Shown one piece after another: positions 50,096-60,098 of a DNA stretch of 63,360 nt. The stretch's first letter is position 1. Each line of letters opens with the position of its first letter. The notes under the pieces were generated by a model. The model saw nothing but the letters and a program-made list of their open reading frames with translations, was not told where the DNA came from and did no database searches. This DNA comes from JANOMH01 sp031422295 (lineage in GTDB: Bacteria; Pseudomonadota; Alphaproteobacteria; Rhodobacterales; Rhodobacteraceae): contig JANOQM010000065.1 in assembly GCA_031422295.1 (NCBI GenBank), positions 1 to 63,360 of the forward strand, read 5' to 3'. The translations under genes were made by a program, and so were the position numbers.

Positions 50096-51940
50096 CTATT
50101 CTGCCGCCTCGGTCCGCAAAAACCCGCCCGACTGCCGGTTCCAGAACCTTGCATACAGACCACCCCGCGCCAACAACGCGTCATGCGAGCCTTCTTCGAC
50201 AATCCGGCCCTGTTCCAGCACAATAATCCTGTCCATGCTAGCAATCGTGGACAGTCTGTGGGCAATGGCGATGACAGTTTTACCCCGCATCGCCACGTCC
50301 AGCGCAGTTTGGATACTGGCCTCAACCTCACTATCCAAGGCGCTCGTCGCCTCATCCAGCACCAATATCGGCGCGTCCTTCAGCATGGCTCGGGCCAGCG
50401 CGATGCGCTGCCGCTGACCACCGGACAGTTTTACCCCGCGCTCACCCAGATGGGCGTCATACCCGGTGCGGCCCTTGAAATCCTGCAGGTTCAGGATGAA
50501 CTCATGCGCCTCGGCCTTTTGGGCGGCATCAAACACTTCTGCATCCGTGGCATCAGGCCGACCATAACGAATATTATCCCGGGCCGACCGGTTGAACATC
50601 GCGGTTTCCTGCGTGACCATACCGATCTGGCGGCGCAGGCTTTCCTGCGTCACATTGCGAACATCCTGCCCACCAACCCGCACTGCCCCGGTTTCAGTGT
50701 CATACAGCCGCAATAGCAGTGACACGAGCGACGATTTGCCTGCACCGGATGCGCCCACAAGGCCAATCTTTTCGCCCGGCTTGATTGACAGCCGGATATG
50801 TTCAACCCCGCCAGTCTGACGCCCATAGGCAAAACTGACATCATCATATTCCACCCCGTTCGCGCCCACCAACGGCACGGCATCAGGGCTGTCGGTCAGA
50901 GTATAAAGCGGGGTCAGGGTGTGCATCCCATCCTCGACCTCGCCCAGATTGGAATACAGACCCATCAGCGTGAAACTGACCCAGCCCGCCATCTGCGCAA
51001 TACGCAATGCCACAGTGCCGGTAGCCGCAATATCGCCGGGCGATGCGGCCCCTTGGGCAAACAGATAAATCGCCAGTCCGACCATCGCCACCGGTAACAC
51101 GCCCGCCAGCGCCATCAGCCAAAACCGGAACGTCGCCGACACAATCCCGAAATCGAGCGTGACAACCCGGTAGCGGTCCATGGCAAGGATACCCGCCTGA
51201 TCCTCAAACTCGGCATGGGCGAACAGTTTGACAGTGCGCATATTGGTGATCGTATCCACCACTTGGCCCGTGACCTGCGCCCGGGCCCCCGCCCGCGCCT
51301 CGGCCTTGCCACGGATAATCGGCAGGTAATGTTTGATGAACCAGTAATACCCAACCATCCAGATCGCCAGAATGACCGCAATCCGCCAATCAATAGCGAT
51401 GACCAGAACCAGGGTCGCGATGATCGATGATACCGCAAAAACCACGGTATTGAGAAACTCTGTCACGACTTCAGTCAACGCCCGCGCCGTCTGCATCTGC
51501 TTTTGCGCTATCCGGCCTGCGAAATCATTGTCAAAAAACGTGACCGCCTGCCCCAATGTCCAGCGGTGCAGGCGCGACAGAACCAGCACATTCAATGCGG
51601 GACCGATGGCGACAGATTGCGCAGTCGCGTTCAGCCCAAAGGCCAGCGGGCGGAACACAAGAAGAAACGCGCCAATCCCGACGAAGGCCCAGCTATGTTC
51701 GGCCCACAGATCGGCACTGGTCACGGCCCAATCAATCACCAAACCCAGCAATAACGCCGAAACGACCTCAGTCACACCCGCCGCGATGCTGACCAAACCG
51801 CCCACCGCCAGAACCCGGCCCGCGCCCTTAAGCGCCCAACTGATGAATGGCCAAACCTTTTGGGGCGGCGGGCCATCAGCCCGTGCAAACGGCGGTATTT
51901 GGGCCGCCGCCCATGCATTCATGCTTTGATAGACACTCAT
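50096..51940 (-). CDS. ABC exporter, fused membrane and ATPase domains (distal gene)
   Basis: 614 residues, half-transporter: about six membrane segments in residues 40-330 and an ATPase domain from about 370. Walker A GASGAGKSS, signature LSGGQRQRI, Walker B ILVLDEATSALD and the H-loop IAHRLST are all canonical, so a working homodimer is possible. Similar to the gene at 52120-53973, including the PQKVWPF segment near the N-terminus; a heterodimer is an alternative. The substrate (lipid, peptide or drug) is unknown. Confidence 0.88.
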   Translation of the reverse strand: MSVYQSMNAWAAAQIPPFARADGPPPQKVWPFISWALKGAGRVLAVGGLVSIAAGVTEVVSALLLGLVIDWAVTSADLWAEHSWAFVGIGAFLLVFRPLAFGLNATAQSVAIGPALNVLVLSRLHRWTLGQAVTFFDNDFAGRIAQKQMQTARALTEVVTEFLNTVVFAVSSIIATLVLVIAIDWRIAVILAIWMVGYYWFIKHYLPIIRGKAEARAGARAQVTGQVVDTITNMRTVKLFAHAEFEDQAGILAMDRYRVVTLDFGIVSATFRFWLMALAGVLPVAMVGLAIYLFAQGAASPGDIAATGTVALRIAQMAGWVSFTLMGLYSNLGEVEDGMHTLTPLYTLTDSPDAVPLVGANGVEYDDVSFAYGRQTGGVEHIRLSIKPGEKIGLVGASGAGKSSLVSLLLRLYDTETGAVRVGGQDVRNVTQESLRRQIGMVTQETAMFNRSARDNIRYGRPDATDAEVFDAAQKAEAHEFILNLQDFKGRTGYDAHLGERGVKLSGGQRQRIALARAMLKDAPILVLDEATSALDSEVEASIQTALDVAMRGKTVIAIAHRLSTIASMDRIIVLEQGRIVEEGSHDALLARGGLYARFWNRQSGGFLRTEAAE

Positions 51941-52119
51941 TCAGCCGCTTTCTGTTGCTCTGTCCGTCTAATGGCACTCGCCGGACTGACGTTAACAGCG
52001 CCGAGCACATTGGCGTTCCGCAGTCACAGGCCCGATGTAGAACTTAGCACTGCCGTCGCCCCTTCCAACGCCCTAACACCTCTATCCTTTCGGATCACAC
52101 CGGTCAGCACAATGCGCTG

Positions 52120-53973
52120 TCATTCTGCGGCTTCCTCCACCAGATCCTTGGCCAGAAACCCCCCCGACTGGTGCGACCAAAGCCGGGCATAAATGCCGCC
52201 CTTGGCCAGTAAGGCGTCGTGATTGCCGTCCTCGACCACCTTGCCGAAATCCAACACCACGATCCGGTCCATCCGGGCAATGGTGGACAACCGGTGCGCA
52301 ATGGCAATGACGGTTTTACCCTCCATCATGCCATATAGGGTCGATTGGATTGCAGCCTCCACCTCGCTGTCCAGCGCGGATGTGGCCTCGTCCAGCACCA
52401 GCAATGGCGCGTCTTTCAGGATTACCCGGGCCAAAGATACGCGCTGCCGCTGCCCGCCGGACAATTTCACGCCACGCTCACCCACCTGCGCGTCATAGCC
52501 TTTGCGGCCCTGCCCATCCTCCAGCCCCAGAATAAACTCATGCGCCTCGGCCTTTTGGGCGGCCAGAATCATTTCAGCCTCGGACGCATCAGGGCGACCA
52601 TACAGGATATTCTCGCGCACTGACCGGTGCAGCAGCGCGCTGTCCTGTTGCACCATACCAATGGCTGATCGCAAGCTGTCTTGGGTGACGTCCGTGATCT
52701 CTTGGCCATCGATCAGAATCTGCCCGCCCTCGGCGTCGTAAAACCGCAGGATCAGCTTGACCAAGGTCGATTTGCCGGCACCCGACCGGCCAATCAGGCC
52801 GACCTTTTCGCCAGGGCGAATGGTCAGGTCGATGGCCTGCAACCCGCCGCCCTCTTTGCCATAATGATGGGTCAATTTGCGCAATTCCAACTGTCCCTGT
52901 GTCACGACCAAAGGCACAGCGCCGGGCCGGTCCACCAGCGTGATCGGCTGGGCAATCGTCTCCATCCCCTCAGACACCACCCCAAGGCTGCGATAGAAAT
53001 TCGACACCGCCCACATGATCCAGCCAGACATCCCGTTCAGCCGCAGGGTCAGGGCCATGGCCGCCGCAACCACGCCGGCGGTGGCGGTGCCATTGACCCA
53101 CAGCAGCATGGCCCAACCGACCACACCGACAATCAGCACGCCGTTCAGCAGGACCAAAGCCAGATCCATCGTTGTATACAGCCGCATTTCGGCAAACAGC
53201 GTCGTGCGGGTGTTTTCAATCGCTTCGCGGGCAAAGTTGATCTCGCGGTCATGATGGGCAAACATCTTGACCGAATGGATATTGGTATAGCTGTCCACTA
53301 CCCGGCCCGTGACGGCCGACCGCGCCTCGGATGACGCCTCGGATGCGGGGCCGACCTTGCGGATCGTCCAGCGCATCAGGAACAGATAGGGCACCAGCCA
53401 GACCAGCATGGGAATGATCAACCGGATATCCGCATCGCCCAGCATGATTGCGGCCCCGACCAGATAGGCGATGGCAAAGGCAATGGCGTCGAACATCTGA
53501 AACACCGCATCACCGGCGGCGGGCGGGGTCTGCATGATCCGGTTAGCAATGCGCCCGGCAAAGTCATTTTCGAACCAGCCGACCGACTGACGCAGAACAT
53601 GCCGGTGCGCCCGCCAGCGAACAATCGTGCCAAAATTCGGAATGATCGTATTGTTCAGCAGCGCCACTTGGGACGCCTGCAGGATCGGGCGCAGGAACAG
53701 GATAAAACCTGCAACAGCCAGCAGTTCCATCCCATGATCGGCAAAAAACGCCGCCGGAGACGTGCCGTTCAACAAATCCACGACCCGACCCATATAGGCC
53801 AGCAGCCAGATTTCAATCGCGGCGATAATGACGCTAAGAACACCCGTAGCCCAGAAAACCTTCGTAAACGGCCGCGAATATTCACGCATGAACGGCCACA
53901 GCTTTTTGGGCGGCGTGTCGGTTTCGGCATAGGTTACATAGGGGTCAACAAGGTTCTCGAAAAAACGAAACAT
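52120..53973 (-). CDS. ABC exporter, fused membrane and ATPase domains (proximal gene)
   Basis: 617 residues, same architecture as the gene at 50096. Walker A GRSGAGKST, signature LSGGQRQRV, Walker B LLVLDEATSALD and IAHRLST are intact. MFRFFENLVDPYVTYAE is the N-terminus; I chose the ATG at 53973 with GGAG upstream. It is separated from the distal gene by 179 bases with no gene that I can see, so they may form one transcript or two. MsbA-like lipid export is possible but not shown. Confidence 0.88.
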   Translation of the reverse strand: MFRFFENLVDPYVTYAETDTPPKKLWPFMREYSRPFTKVFWATGVLSVIIAAIEIWLLAYMGRVVDLLNGTSPAAFFADHGMELLAVAGFILFLRPILQASQVALLNNTIIPNFGTIVRWRAHRHVLRQSVGWFENDFAGRIANRIMQTPPAAGDAVFQMFDAIAFAIAYLVGAAIMLGDADIRLIIPMLVWLVPYLFLMRWTIRKVGPASEASSEARSAVTGRVVDSYTNIHSVKMFAHHDREINFAREAIENTRTTLFAEMRLYTTMDLALVLLNGVLIVGVVGWAMLLWVNGTATAGVVAAAMALTLRLNGMSGWIMWAVSNFYRSLGVVSEGMETIAQPITLVDRPGAVPLVVTQGQLELRKLTHHYGKEGGGLQAIDLTIRPGEKVGLIGRSGAGKSTLVKLILRFYDAEGGQILIDGQEITDVTQDSLRSAIGMVQQDSALLHRSVRENILYGRPDASEAEMILAAQKAEAHEFILGLEDGQGRKGYDAQVGERGVKLSGGQRQRVSLARVILKDAPLLVLDEATSALDSEVEAAIQSTLYGMMEGKTVIAIAHRLSTIARMDRIVVLDFGKVVEDGNHDALLAKGGIYARLWSHQSGGFLAKDLVEEAAE

Positions 53974-54140
53974 GGAAGCGCTCCAGTTGAGCAAAAATGA
54001 GGGCAATATGCAGCGGCGGGGGGCCAAATCGAACCGCCCAAAACAGGATCGGTCCGGTTAGCCCAGACTAAGATTGATCCTGATCACCATATTGCGCTCC
54101 TCCATGTACGACTTGTCGATACCGCAATTTGCGGGCCTTG

Positions 54141-55289
54141 TCACCCCAATAGTTGGGCGCGGGACAGACCAAAACCGGATGCGATCCAGCGGGTTTCGAT
54201 GTCTTTCAATGCGCGGCCCAGTGCCGGACCCTGCACCGCTGGCATCAGATCGACGGCCCTGACGGGGCAGATTTGAACCGCACCAAAACGGGCACTTTGG
54301 GCCTGAACAGGGTCTAATTCGCGCTCAAATGCCGCCGCACGCAAGGCCAGAATGTCGACCGCTTCGGCGGCCCCCAAATGATAGCCCAGCGCATCGGCAG
54401 GCATATCGTTTTCCAGCCCGTCACGATATCTGGCCAACTTCGCCGCTTCGGCATTTCTCAGCCGAAACGCATCCTGCGCGCCATCACCGCCAAGGGCTGC
54501 AAGTCGCCGGATCGGGTCGGGTGGCAGCCCCGCCACATGTTCAACATGGATCAAAACAGTCAGCAACCCGGTACCCGCCCCCGGCAACAATCGCAGCAAT
54601 GCACCGCAAGACCGCATCGCGGCCACGGCGGGCGCGGGGTCCGGTGCAGCCAGAAGTTTGCGCATCTCTGCCCCAACCCGTTCGCGCGACAGGCCATCCA
54701 GCCCGTCCAGATGCGCCGCACATGCGGCCAACCCATCGGCATCTATCCCGTGGGACGGGTCGCCATACCAGGCGTGAAACCGGAAAAACCGCAGAATGCG
54801 CAAATAATCCTCGGTAATCCGCGCCTCGGGGTCGCCAACAAAACGCACATGGCCCGCCATCAGGTCCGGCAGACCGCCCAACGGGTCAATCACCGTGCCA
54901 TCCGGCAGGGCGTAAAGCGCATTCATCGTAAAATCGCGGCGGCGGGCGTCCTGGTCAATCGTATCAGCAAATTCGACAACCGCGTGGCGGCCATCCGTGG
55001 CCACATCGCGGCGCAGGGTGGTCACCTCGATCGGTTGGTTTTCCGCCAATATAGTCACTGTTCCATGCGCAATTCCGGTTGGAATGGCCCGTAGACCCGC
55101 TGTCAGCGCCAGTTCCAAAACCCGGTCCGGTACCGCATCCGTTGTCAGGTCCAGATCGCCGGGTTTCGCCCCGATCAGCGCGTTGCGCACACAGCCGCCG
55201 ACAAACCACGCCCGATATCCAGCCCCGGTCAACACAGCACAAACGGCTTGCGCCGGTCCTGTCTTGGCCCAAGGCGCTTCGATCCTCAT
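54141..55289 (-). CDS. cca: CCA tRNA nucleotidyltransferase
   Basis: Adds or repairs the CCA end of tRNAs, or performs poly(A) addition in related members. 382 residues. The class II nucleotidyltransferase motif is FVGGCVRNALIGAKPGD followed by LDLTTDA (two catalytic Asp); RRDFTMNALYAL and EDYLRILRFFRFHAWYG follow. The C-terminal half is helical. Its ATG overlaps the upstream CoA pyrophosphatase stop by four bases. Confidence 0.92.
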   Translation of the reverse strand: MRIEAPWAKTGPAQAVCAVLTGAGYRAWFVGGCVRNALIGAKPGDLDLTTDAVPDRVLELALTAGLRAIPTGIAHGTVTILAENQPIEVTTLRRDVATDGRHAVVEFADTIDQDARRRDFTMNALYALPDGTVIDPLGGLPDLMAGHVRFVGDPEARITEDYLRILRFFRFHAWYGDPSHGIDADGLAACAAHLDGLDGLSRERVGAEMRKLLAAPDPAPAVAAMRSCGALLRLLPGAGTGLLTVLIHVEHVAGLPPDPIRRLAALGGDGAQDAFRLRNAEAAKLARYRDGLENDMPADALGYHLGAAEAVDILALRAAAFERELDPVQAQSARFGAVQICPVRAVDLMPAVQGPALGRALKDIETRWIASGFGLSRAQLLG

Positions 55290-55888
55290 CGCGCTACCCG
55301 TTCAGCCAGCGCCCGCAGGATGCGGGCCGTGGCCCCCCAGATATAATAGGGGCCATACGGCACAGCATAAAAATACCGCCGCCGCCCTTGCCAGCGCCGC
55401 GCCTCAACCCGGAAATTTGCGGGGTTGATCAGGTGGTCCAGCGGCACGCGAAAAATCTCATCGACCTCGCCCGCTTCGGCCATCTGCTCAAACGGAAACC
55501 TGACAAATCCAATAATCGGCGTAATGACAAAACCCGTGACCGTCTCATGGATGGGCAGCGCTCCAATCACCTGCACAGTGGCGGGTGGCAATCCAATCTC
55601 TTCCTGCGCCTCTCGCAAAGCTGCCGCCTCAGACGAAGCATCGGTATCGTCCTGTTTACCGCCCGGAAACGCGATCTGGCCCGGATGGTGTTTCAACCGG
55701 GCCGACCGTTTGGTCAAAATCACTTCGGCCCGGCCATTCACAATTTGCAGCGGCACCAGAACCGAGGCAGGACGCAGCGCGCGCCGCTCGGGCAAATGCA
55801 CATCAGCATTCAGGTCAAAGTCAGACGAAGCAAGCCCGGGCAGGGCCAAAGTGGCAGCAATCCGAACAATGGAATCAGGCAGCTCCAC
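55286..55888 (-). CDS. Nudix CoA pyrophosphatase (NudL-like)
   Basis: 200 residues. The family motif LKHHPGQIAFPGGKQDD is followed by the Nudix box (AALREAQEEIGL), the pattern of CoA/acyl-CoA diphosphatases. It starts with GTG at 55888, inside the hslO gene, overlapping it by 14 bases. cca follows with a four-base overlap, so hslO, this gene and cca form a tightly packed unit. Confidence 0.88.
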   Translation of the reverse strand: MELPDSIVRIAATLALPGLASSDFDLNADVHLPERRALRPASVLVPLQIVNGRAEVILTKRSARLKHHPGQIAFPGGKQDDTDASSEAAALREAQEEIGLPPATVQVIGALPIHETVTGFVITPIIGFVRFPFEQMAEAGEVDEIFRVPLDHLINPANFRVEARRWQGRRRYFYAVPYGPYYIWGATARILRALAERVAR

Positions 55889-56876
55889 CCGAAGCCTCTT
55901 TCGCCTCGAACCCCAATGTCGCGGGTTCGAACTCGTAATGTGCGCCGCAAAACTGGCAATCTGCGGTCACAATACCCGTGTCGGTGGTCATATAGGCGAT
56001 GTCTTTGGTCGAATAAATCGACAGGCTTTCGCGGACCTTGTCAGCCGAACAGGAGCAGCCAAAGACGACTGGCTGGGCATCGTAAACCCGTGGCTCTTCT
56101 TCGTGAAACAGCCGGATCAGCAAGTCGGTCGGCTGCACAGTCGGTCCAATCAGTTCCACATCTTTGACCGTATCCAGCAAAGTATTGGCGCGGGTCCAGT
56201 TCTCGGCGGCATCTGCATCCAGAATGTCTACAGGTGTCAGCAGCCCGCCCTCCCCAGTCCCACCGTCAGTCGCAACAAAAGGCGAGGCTTTGGGCATGTG
56301 CTGCAACATCACGCCACCGGCCCTCCAACGCTCGACCTCGCCCGCCAGCCGGGACCGGCCCGTGGTGAGGGAAAACCGCGTCGGAATTTGTTCGGATTGG
56401 GCAAAATAAGTCTCTGCACAGGCAGAAAGCGACCCACCCGCAATGGGTGTGATCCCTTGATAAGGGCTATTCCCCTCGCCCTGATCAATCAGAATGGCAA
56501 AATAGCCATGGCCAATCTGGCTGAACGGAACCGCATCCAGATCCAGCCGATCCTTGTCAAAGCTGGCATAGGCGCGGATCCGGGCAGGCGCGCCATCTTC
56601 GGACGGGCCATAATAATCGGTGGCAATCAGCCGGGCAGGCCCGTCGCCGCGCACCTGCAGGGACAGCTTCCAGCGCCGTTTCACGGTTTGCCCGATCAGC
56701 GCGGTCAGCAGCGCCATTTCGGCGACCAATGTCTCGATCAACGGCGGATAGGTATGCTGGGCCAGCACCCGGTCTAATACGCCATCCAGACGGGCCACCC
56801 GGCCGCGAATATCGCAGCGGTCCAATTGAAAGGGCAGGACGGTGTCGTCCCAGGCTATACGCGCGCCAAGGGTCAT
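55875..56876 (-). CDS. hslO: Redox-regulated chaperone Hsp33
   Basis: Cytoplasmic holdase activated by oxidation. 333 residues. The zinc-binding cysteines are present near the C-terminus: VFGCSCSADKV and VTADCQFCGAHYEF (CxC and CxxC). The N-terminal domain has IRGRVARLDGVLDRVL, and a glycine-rich GGSLSACAETYFAQSEQ segment is typical. It heads a leftward group with the CoA pyrophosphatase and cca. Divergent from the Nudix gene at 56953, with 76 bases between. Confidence 0.94.
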   Translation of the reverse strand: MTLGARIAWDDTVLPFQLDRCDIRGRVARLDGVLDRVLAQHTYPPLIETLVAEMALLTALIGQTVKRRWKLSLQVRGDGPARLIATDYYGPSEDGAPARIRAYASFDKDRLDLDAVPFSQIGHGYFAILIDQGEGNSPYQGITPIAGGSLSACAETYFAQSEQIPTRFSLTTGRSRLAGEVERWRAGGVMLQHMPKASPFVATDGGTGEGGLLTPVDILDADAAENWTRANTLLDTVKDVELIGPTVQPTDLLIRLFHEEEPRVYDAQPVVFGCSCSADKVRESLSIYSTKDIAYMTTDTGIVTADCQFCGAHYEFEPATLGFEAKEASGGAA

Positions 56877-56952
56877 GTTGTTTCCTTAACTGGTCAGAAA
56901 TGCCATACCGCGACTATATGGGTGCCGCAAGCAATTGGGCCAAGAGGACAGC

Positions 56953-57399
56953 ATGATCAGACGTTACGGCGACCCGGCGCAGTCCGGCCAGAAATACCGC
57001 CGGCGGCCCGGAGCCTATGCGATCCTGCAACGCGGTTCAGACCTGTTGCTGACCTTTCAGGCCGATCCAAAGCCGGAGTTTCAGCTGCCCGGCGGCGGCA
57101 TCGACCCCGGCGAAAGCCCGGTGCGCGCCCTACACCGCGAAGTCTACGAGGAAACCGGCTGGCATATCAGCCCACCCCGCAAACTGGGCACCTTTCGCCG
57201 GTTTGCCTATATGCCGGAATATGACATGTGGGCCGAAAAAATCGCCCATATCTACCTCGTCCACCCAACCCTATGCATCGGCCCACCGACCGAGGCGGGA
57301 CATACAGCTGTCTGGTGCGACATGACCCAGGCGCTGGACCTGTTGGCGAATGAAGGCGAACAGGATGTCCTGCGCGCCCTCATCCGCCACCAGTCTTAG
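56953..57399 (+). CDS. Nudix hydrolase
   Basis: 148 residues. The Nudix box is complete (GGGIDPGESPVRALHRE followed by VYEETGW). It resembles the small Nudix proteins whose substrates are not known. I chose the ATG at 56953 with AGAGGAC upstream; an in-frame start 18 bases earlier is not needed. The stop overlaps that of the convergent membrane-protein gene by four bases. Confidence 0.85.
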   Translation: MIRRYGDPAQSGQKYRRRPGAYAILQRGSDLLLTFQADPKPEFQLPGGGIDPGESPVRALHREVYEETGWHISPPRKLGTFRRFAYMPEYDMWAEKIAHIYLVHPTLCIGPPTEAGHTAVWCDMTQALDLLANEGEQDVLRALIRHQS

Positions 57400-58166
57400 A
57401 TCAAAGGCCGTTTTTCGACGTAGTGGCCGTATAGCGTGGTCAGAATGCTGACGCCGACCATGACCGCGATCCAACCGGTAAAGAAGGTCCAGATCGTTGT
57501 GAGAACAGACGCGATGGGGAACACGAAAAACACCGGCAGATTGATGATCATATAGCAAAGGACCGTAGTTATCGCCAAAACCAGCATGGTCCCTGTCGTG
57601 CCCTTGGTCTGCTCCCACGCGCCGCCGATCCCCAGATTTTCCTCAAGCGCCGCCGCTGGCAGGACAACGCTCAGGCGATAGACAACCACTATAATCGGAA
57701 CGTAGACCACCAAAGCCATAACGATCAGTCCGAACATATTCGGCCCGCCCGACATAAAAAGTGGCACAACAATGATCGATGCGACGAAAAACAGGATAAA
57801 CACGATCGGGATCATAATCAGCCCGATCAGCAGCGAATACCCGAAGTAGGCCAGCATCCGGTCGCCACGAAAGGCCGGGATAACTGACGTCGGTTCTTCG
57901 TTCAGCAACACATAACGGTGCCATGCCACCGCTATCCATATTCCGGTGATCAAAAGAACGATGTAAAACACCAGCATGGCACCCCATGGCATGTTTGCCA
58001 TGGCCCCAGCGCTCATCCCACCAACGCCTGAAGCCGGGACCTTCGACCCGAACCATAGCGATACGCCAAATTGGACAAGATACAGCAAGGCCGAGATTTT
58101 TAGGGCCGCCGTTAGATTGCCAAGAACCTGCCGGACGGAATGCCCGAATATATCGATGCCGTTCAT
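57396..58166 (-). CDS. Polytopic membrane protein, unknown function
   Basis: 256 residues with about six hydrophobic segments (for example AMLVFYIVLLITGIWIAVAW near 80, LLIGLIMIPIVFILFFVASI near 120). The segments WHRYVLLNEEP and LENLGIGGAWEQTKG recall membrane proteins of the YciC/DUF-type glycerophosphoryl-diester family. I recognise no catalytic residues. I chose the ATG at 58166, which has a GGAGGG site; an earlier in-frame start at 58223 is weaker. Divergent from argG, with 136 bases between. Confidence 0.75.
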   Translation of the reverse strand: MNGIDIFGHSVRQVLGNLTAALKISALLYLVQFGVSLWFGSKVPASGVGGMSAGAMANMPWGAMLVFYIVLLITGIWIAVAWHRYVLLNEEPTSVIPAFRGDRMLAYFGYSLLIGLIMIPIVFILFFVASIIVVPLFMSGGPNMFGLIVMALVVYVPIIVVVYRLSVVLPAAALEENLGIGGAWEQTKGTTGTMLVLAITTVLCYMIINLPVFFVFPIASVLTTIWTFFTGWIAVMVGVSILTTLYGHYVEKRPLI

Positions 58167-58302
58167 AATACCCTCCTTGAATATGACACTGCGAATCAGC
58201 GCAGGCGCGGGGGTTTCTGTCAATCCTTACAGCCGCAGAGTGCTTGCCCTTTGGTCGGTTTATCGGTAACCGCAGTGCCGAAATACCACGAAGGAAACCG
58301 CG

Positions 58303-59538
58303 ATGGCCGCCCCGAAAACTGCCCCGAAAAAAGTCGTCCTTGCCTATTCCGGCGGCCTTGACACCTCGATCATCCTGAAGTGGTTGCAGACCGAATATGG
58401 CTGCGAAGTGATCACCTTTACCGCCGATCTGGGGCAGGGCGAAGAGCTGGAACCCGCGCGGGCCAAGGCCGTGTTGCTGGGGATCAAGCCCGAGAATATC
58501 CATATCGTCGATGTCCGTGAGGAATTCGTGCGCGATTTTGTATTCCCGATGTTCCGGGCAAACGCCCTTTACGAGGGTCTGTATCTGCTGGGTACATCCA
58601 TCGCGCGGCCCTTGATTTCACAGCATCTGGTGCGGATTGCCGCCGAAACCGGGGCCGATGCGGTGGCGCATGGGGCAACGGGCAAAGGTAATGATCAAGT
58701 GCGGTTCGAACTGTCCGCCTATGCGCTGAACCCTTCGATCCGGGTGATTGCACCGTGGCGCGAATGGGACCTGACCAGCCGGACCAAGCTGTTGGAGTTT
58801 GCCGAACAAAACCAAATCCCGATTGCCTTGGACAAGCGTGGCGAGGCGCCGTTTTCGGTGGATGCGAACCTGCTGCACACCTCATCCGAAGGCAAGGCGC
58901 TGGAAAACCCCGGCAGCGAGGCCCCGGAATACGTCTATCAACGCACCGTCGCCCCCGAAGATGCGCCAAATACCCCCGAAATGGTCGAGATCGCCTTTGA
59001 ACGCGGCGATGCGGTGGCGATCAACGGCGTAGCCATGTCGCCTGCCACCGTCCTGACCCGGCTGAACGAGATCGGCGGGGCACATGGGGTCGGCCGCCTC
59101 GATCTGGTTGAAAACCGCTTTGTTGGCATGAAATCGCGCGGGGTTTACGAAACCCCTGGCGGCACGATCCTGCTCGAGGCGCATCGCGGGATCGAACAAA
59201 TCACACTGGACGCGGGCGCTGGGCACCTCAAGGATTCGATCATGCCGCGCTATGCCGAGCTGATTTACAACGGCTTCTGGTTCAGCCCCGAACGCGAGAT
59301 GCTACAGGCGCTGATCGATAAATCGCAGGATCACGTTACCGGAACCGTGCGGGTGAAACTGTACAAAGGCTCCGCCCGCACCGTGGCCCGTTGGTCGGAC
59401 CATTCGCTCTATTCCGAAAAGCATGTGACCTTCGAGGACGATGCAGGGGCCTATGACCAAAAAGACGCCGCCGGGTTCATCACGCTGAACGCGCTGCGGC
59501 TGAAACTGATCGCGACGCGGAACAAGCGGGTGAAGTAG
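58303..59538 (+). CDS. argG: Argininosuccinate synthase
   Basis: Joins citrulline and aspartate with ATP in arginine biosynthesis. 411 residues. The PP-loop VLAYSGGLDTSIILKWL is near residue 10; HGATGKGNDQVRFEL and NRFVGMKSRGVYETPGG are typical. An AAGGAAA site precedes the ATG. It is far from argJ, as arginine genes are scattered in this group. A GNAT gene starts 20 bases downstream and may be co-transcribed. Confidence 0.97.
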   Translation: MAAPKTAPKKVVLAYSGGLDTSIILKWLQTEYGCEVITFTADLGQGEELEPARAKAVLLGIKPENIHIVDVREEFVRDFVFPMFRANALYEGLYLLGTSIARPLISQHLVRIAAETGADAVAHGATGKGNDQVRFELSAYALNPSIRVIAPWREWDLTSRTKLLEFAEQNQIPIALDKRGEAPFSVDANLLHTSSEGKALENPGSEAPEYVYQRTVAPEDAPNTPEMVEIAFERGDAVAINGVAMSPATVLTRLNEIGGAHGVGRLDLVENRFVGMKSRGVYETPGGTILLEAHRGIEQITLDAGAGHLKDSIMPRYAELIYNGFWFSPEREMLQALIDKSQDHVTGTVRVKLYKGSARTVARWSDHSLYSEKHVTFEDDAGAYDQKDAAGFITLNALRLKLIATRNKRVK

Positions 59539-59558
59539 CCCGGGATTAGAGAGGATAG

Positions 59559-60029
59559 ATGGCAGATGATTGGCACCTCCAGACCGTCACCATCCAGCGC
59601 GACGTGATTTGCCGGACTGTTCTGGAGGCGTTGCCTGAGTGGTTCGGCATCCCCGAATCTATCGACGCCTATGTCACGGCGGCCATGCACCAGCCGATGA
59701 TTGCGGCCTATGACAAGAAGGTGGCCATCGGGTTTGTGTCCTTGTGTCAGCACTTTCCCGAAAGTTTCGAGGTGCATTCGATGGGGGTTCTGAAGTCCTA
59801 TCACCGGGCAGGGATCGGGCGGGCGCTGATTGACCGGGCCGGGGCTTGGGTCACGGCGCAGAACGGCAGATATCTGTCGGTGAAAACCCTTGGCGAGGAC
59901 TGGCAGGATGAAAATTACGCCCGGACGCGCGCGTTCTATCGGGGCGTCGGGTTTATCCCGGTGGAAGAGTTTCAGACCCTGTGGGGCGACATCCCTTGCC
60001 TATTGATGATGAAATCGGTCGGACCGTAA
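59559..60029 (+). CDS. GNAT-family N-acetyltransferase
   Basis: 156 residues, one GNAT domain. KVAIGFVSLCQHFPESFEV and the acetyl-CoA loop HRAGIGRALIDRAGAWV (Q/RxxGxG/A-type) are visible, followed by ENYARTRAFYRGVGFIPVEEF. The acceptor is unknown. A GAGGAT site precedes the ATG. It lies directly after argG. Confidence 0.85.
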   Translation: MADDWHLQTVTIQRDVICRTVLEALPEWFGIPESIDAYVTAAMHQPMIAAYDKKVAIGFVSLCQHFPESFEVHSMGVLKSYHRAGIGRALIDRAGAWVTAQNGRYLSVKTLGEDWQDENYARTRAFYRGVGFIPVEEFQTLWGDIPCLLMMKSVGP

Positions 60030-60061
60030 TCATAGCTGCGAACCGGAATTATCCGTGGTGT

Positions 60062-60088
60062 GGTGGCCGCCCTTGTCAGGCGACCACC
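60062..60088. terminator. GC-rich hairpin between convergent genes
   Basis: GGTGG at 60062-60066 and CGCC at 60068-60071 pair with GGCG at 60079-60082 and CCACC at 60084-60088, with one mismatch and a 7-base loop. It lies between the stops of the GNAT and PhoX-type genes. The T-run is short, so it is a probable rather than certain terminator. Confidence 0.45.
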
Positions 60089-60098
60089 GTTTCGAGGC

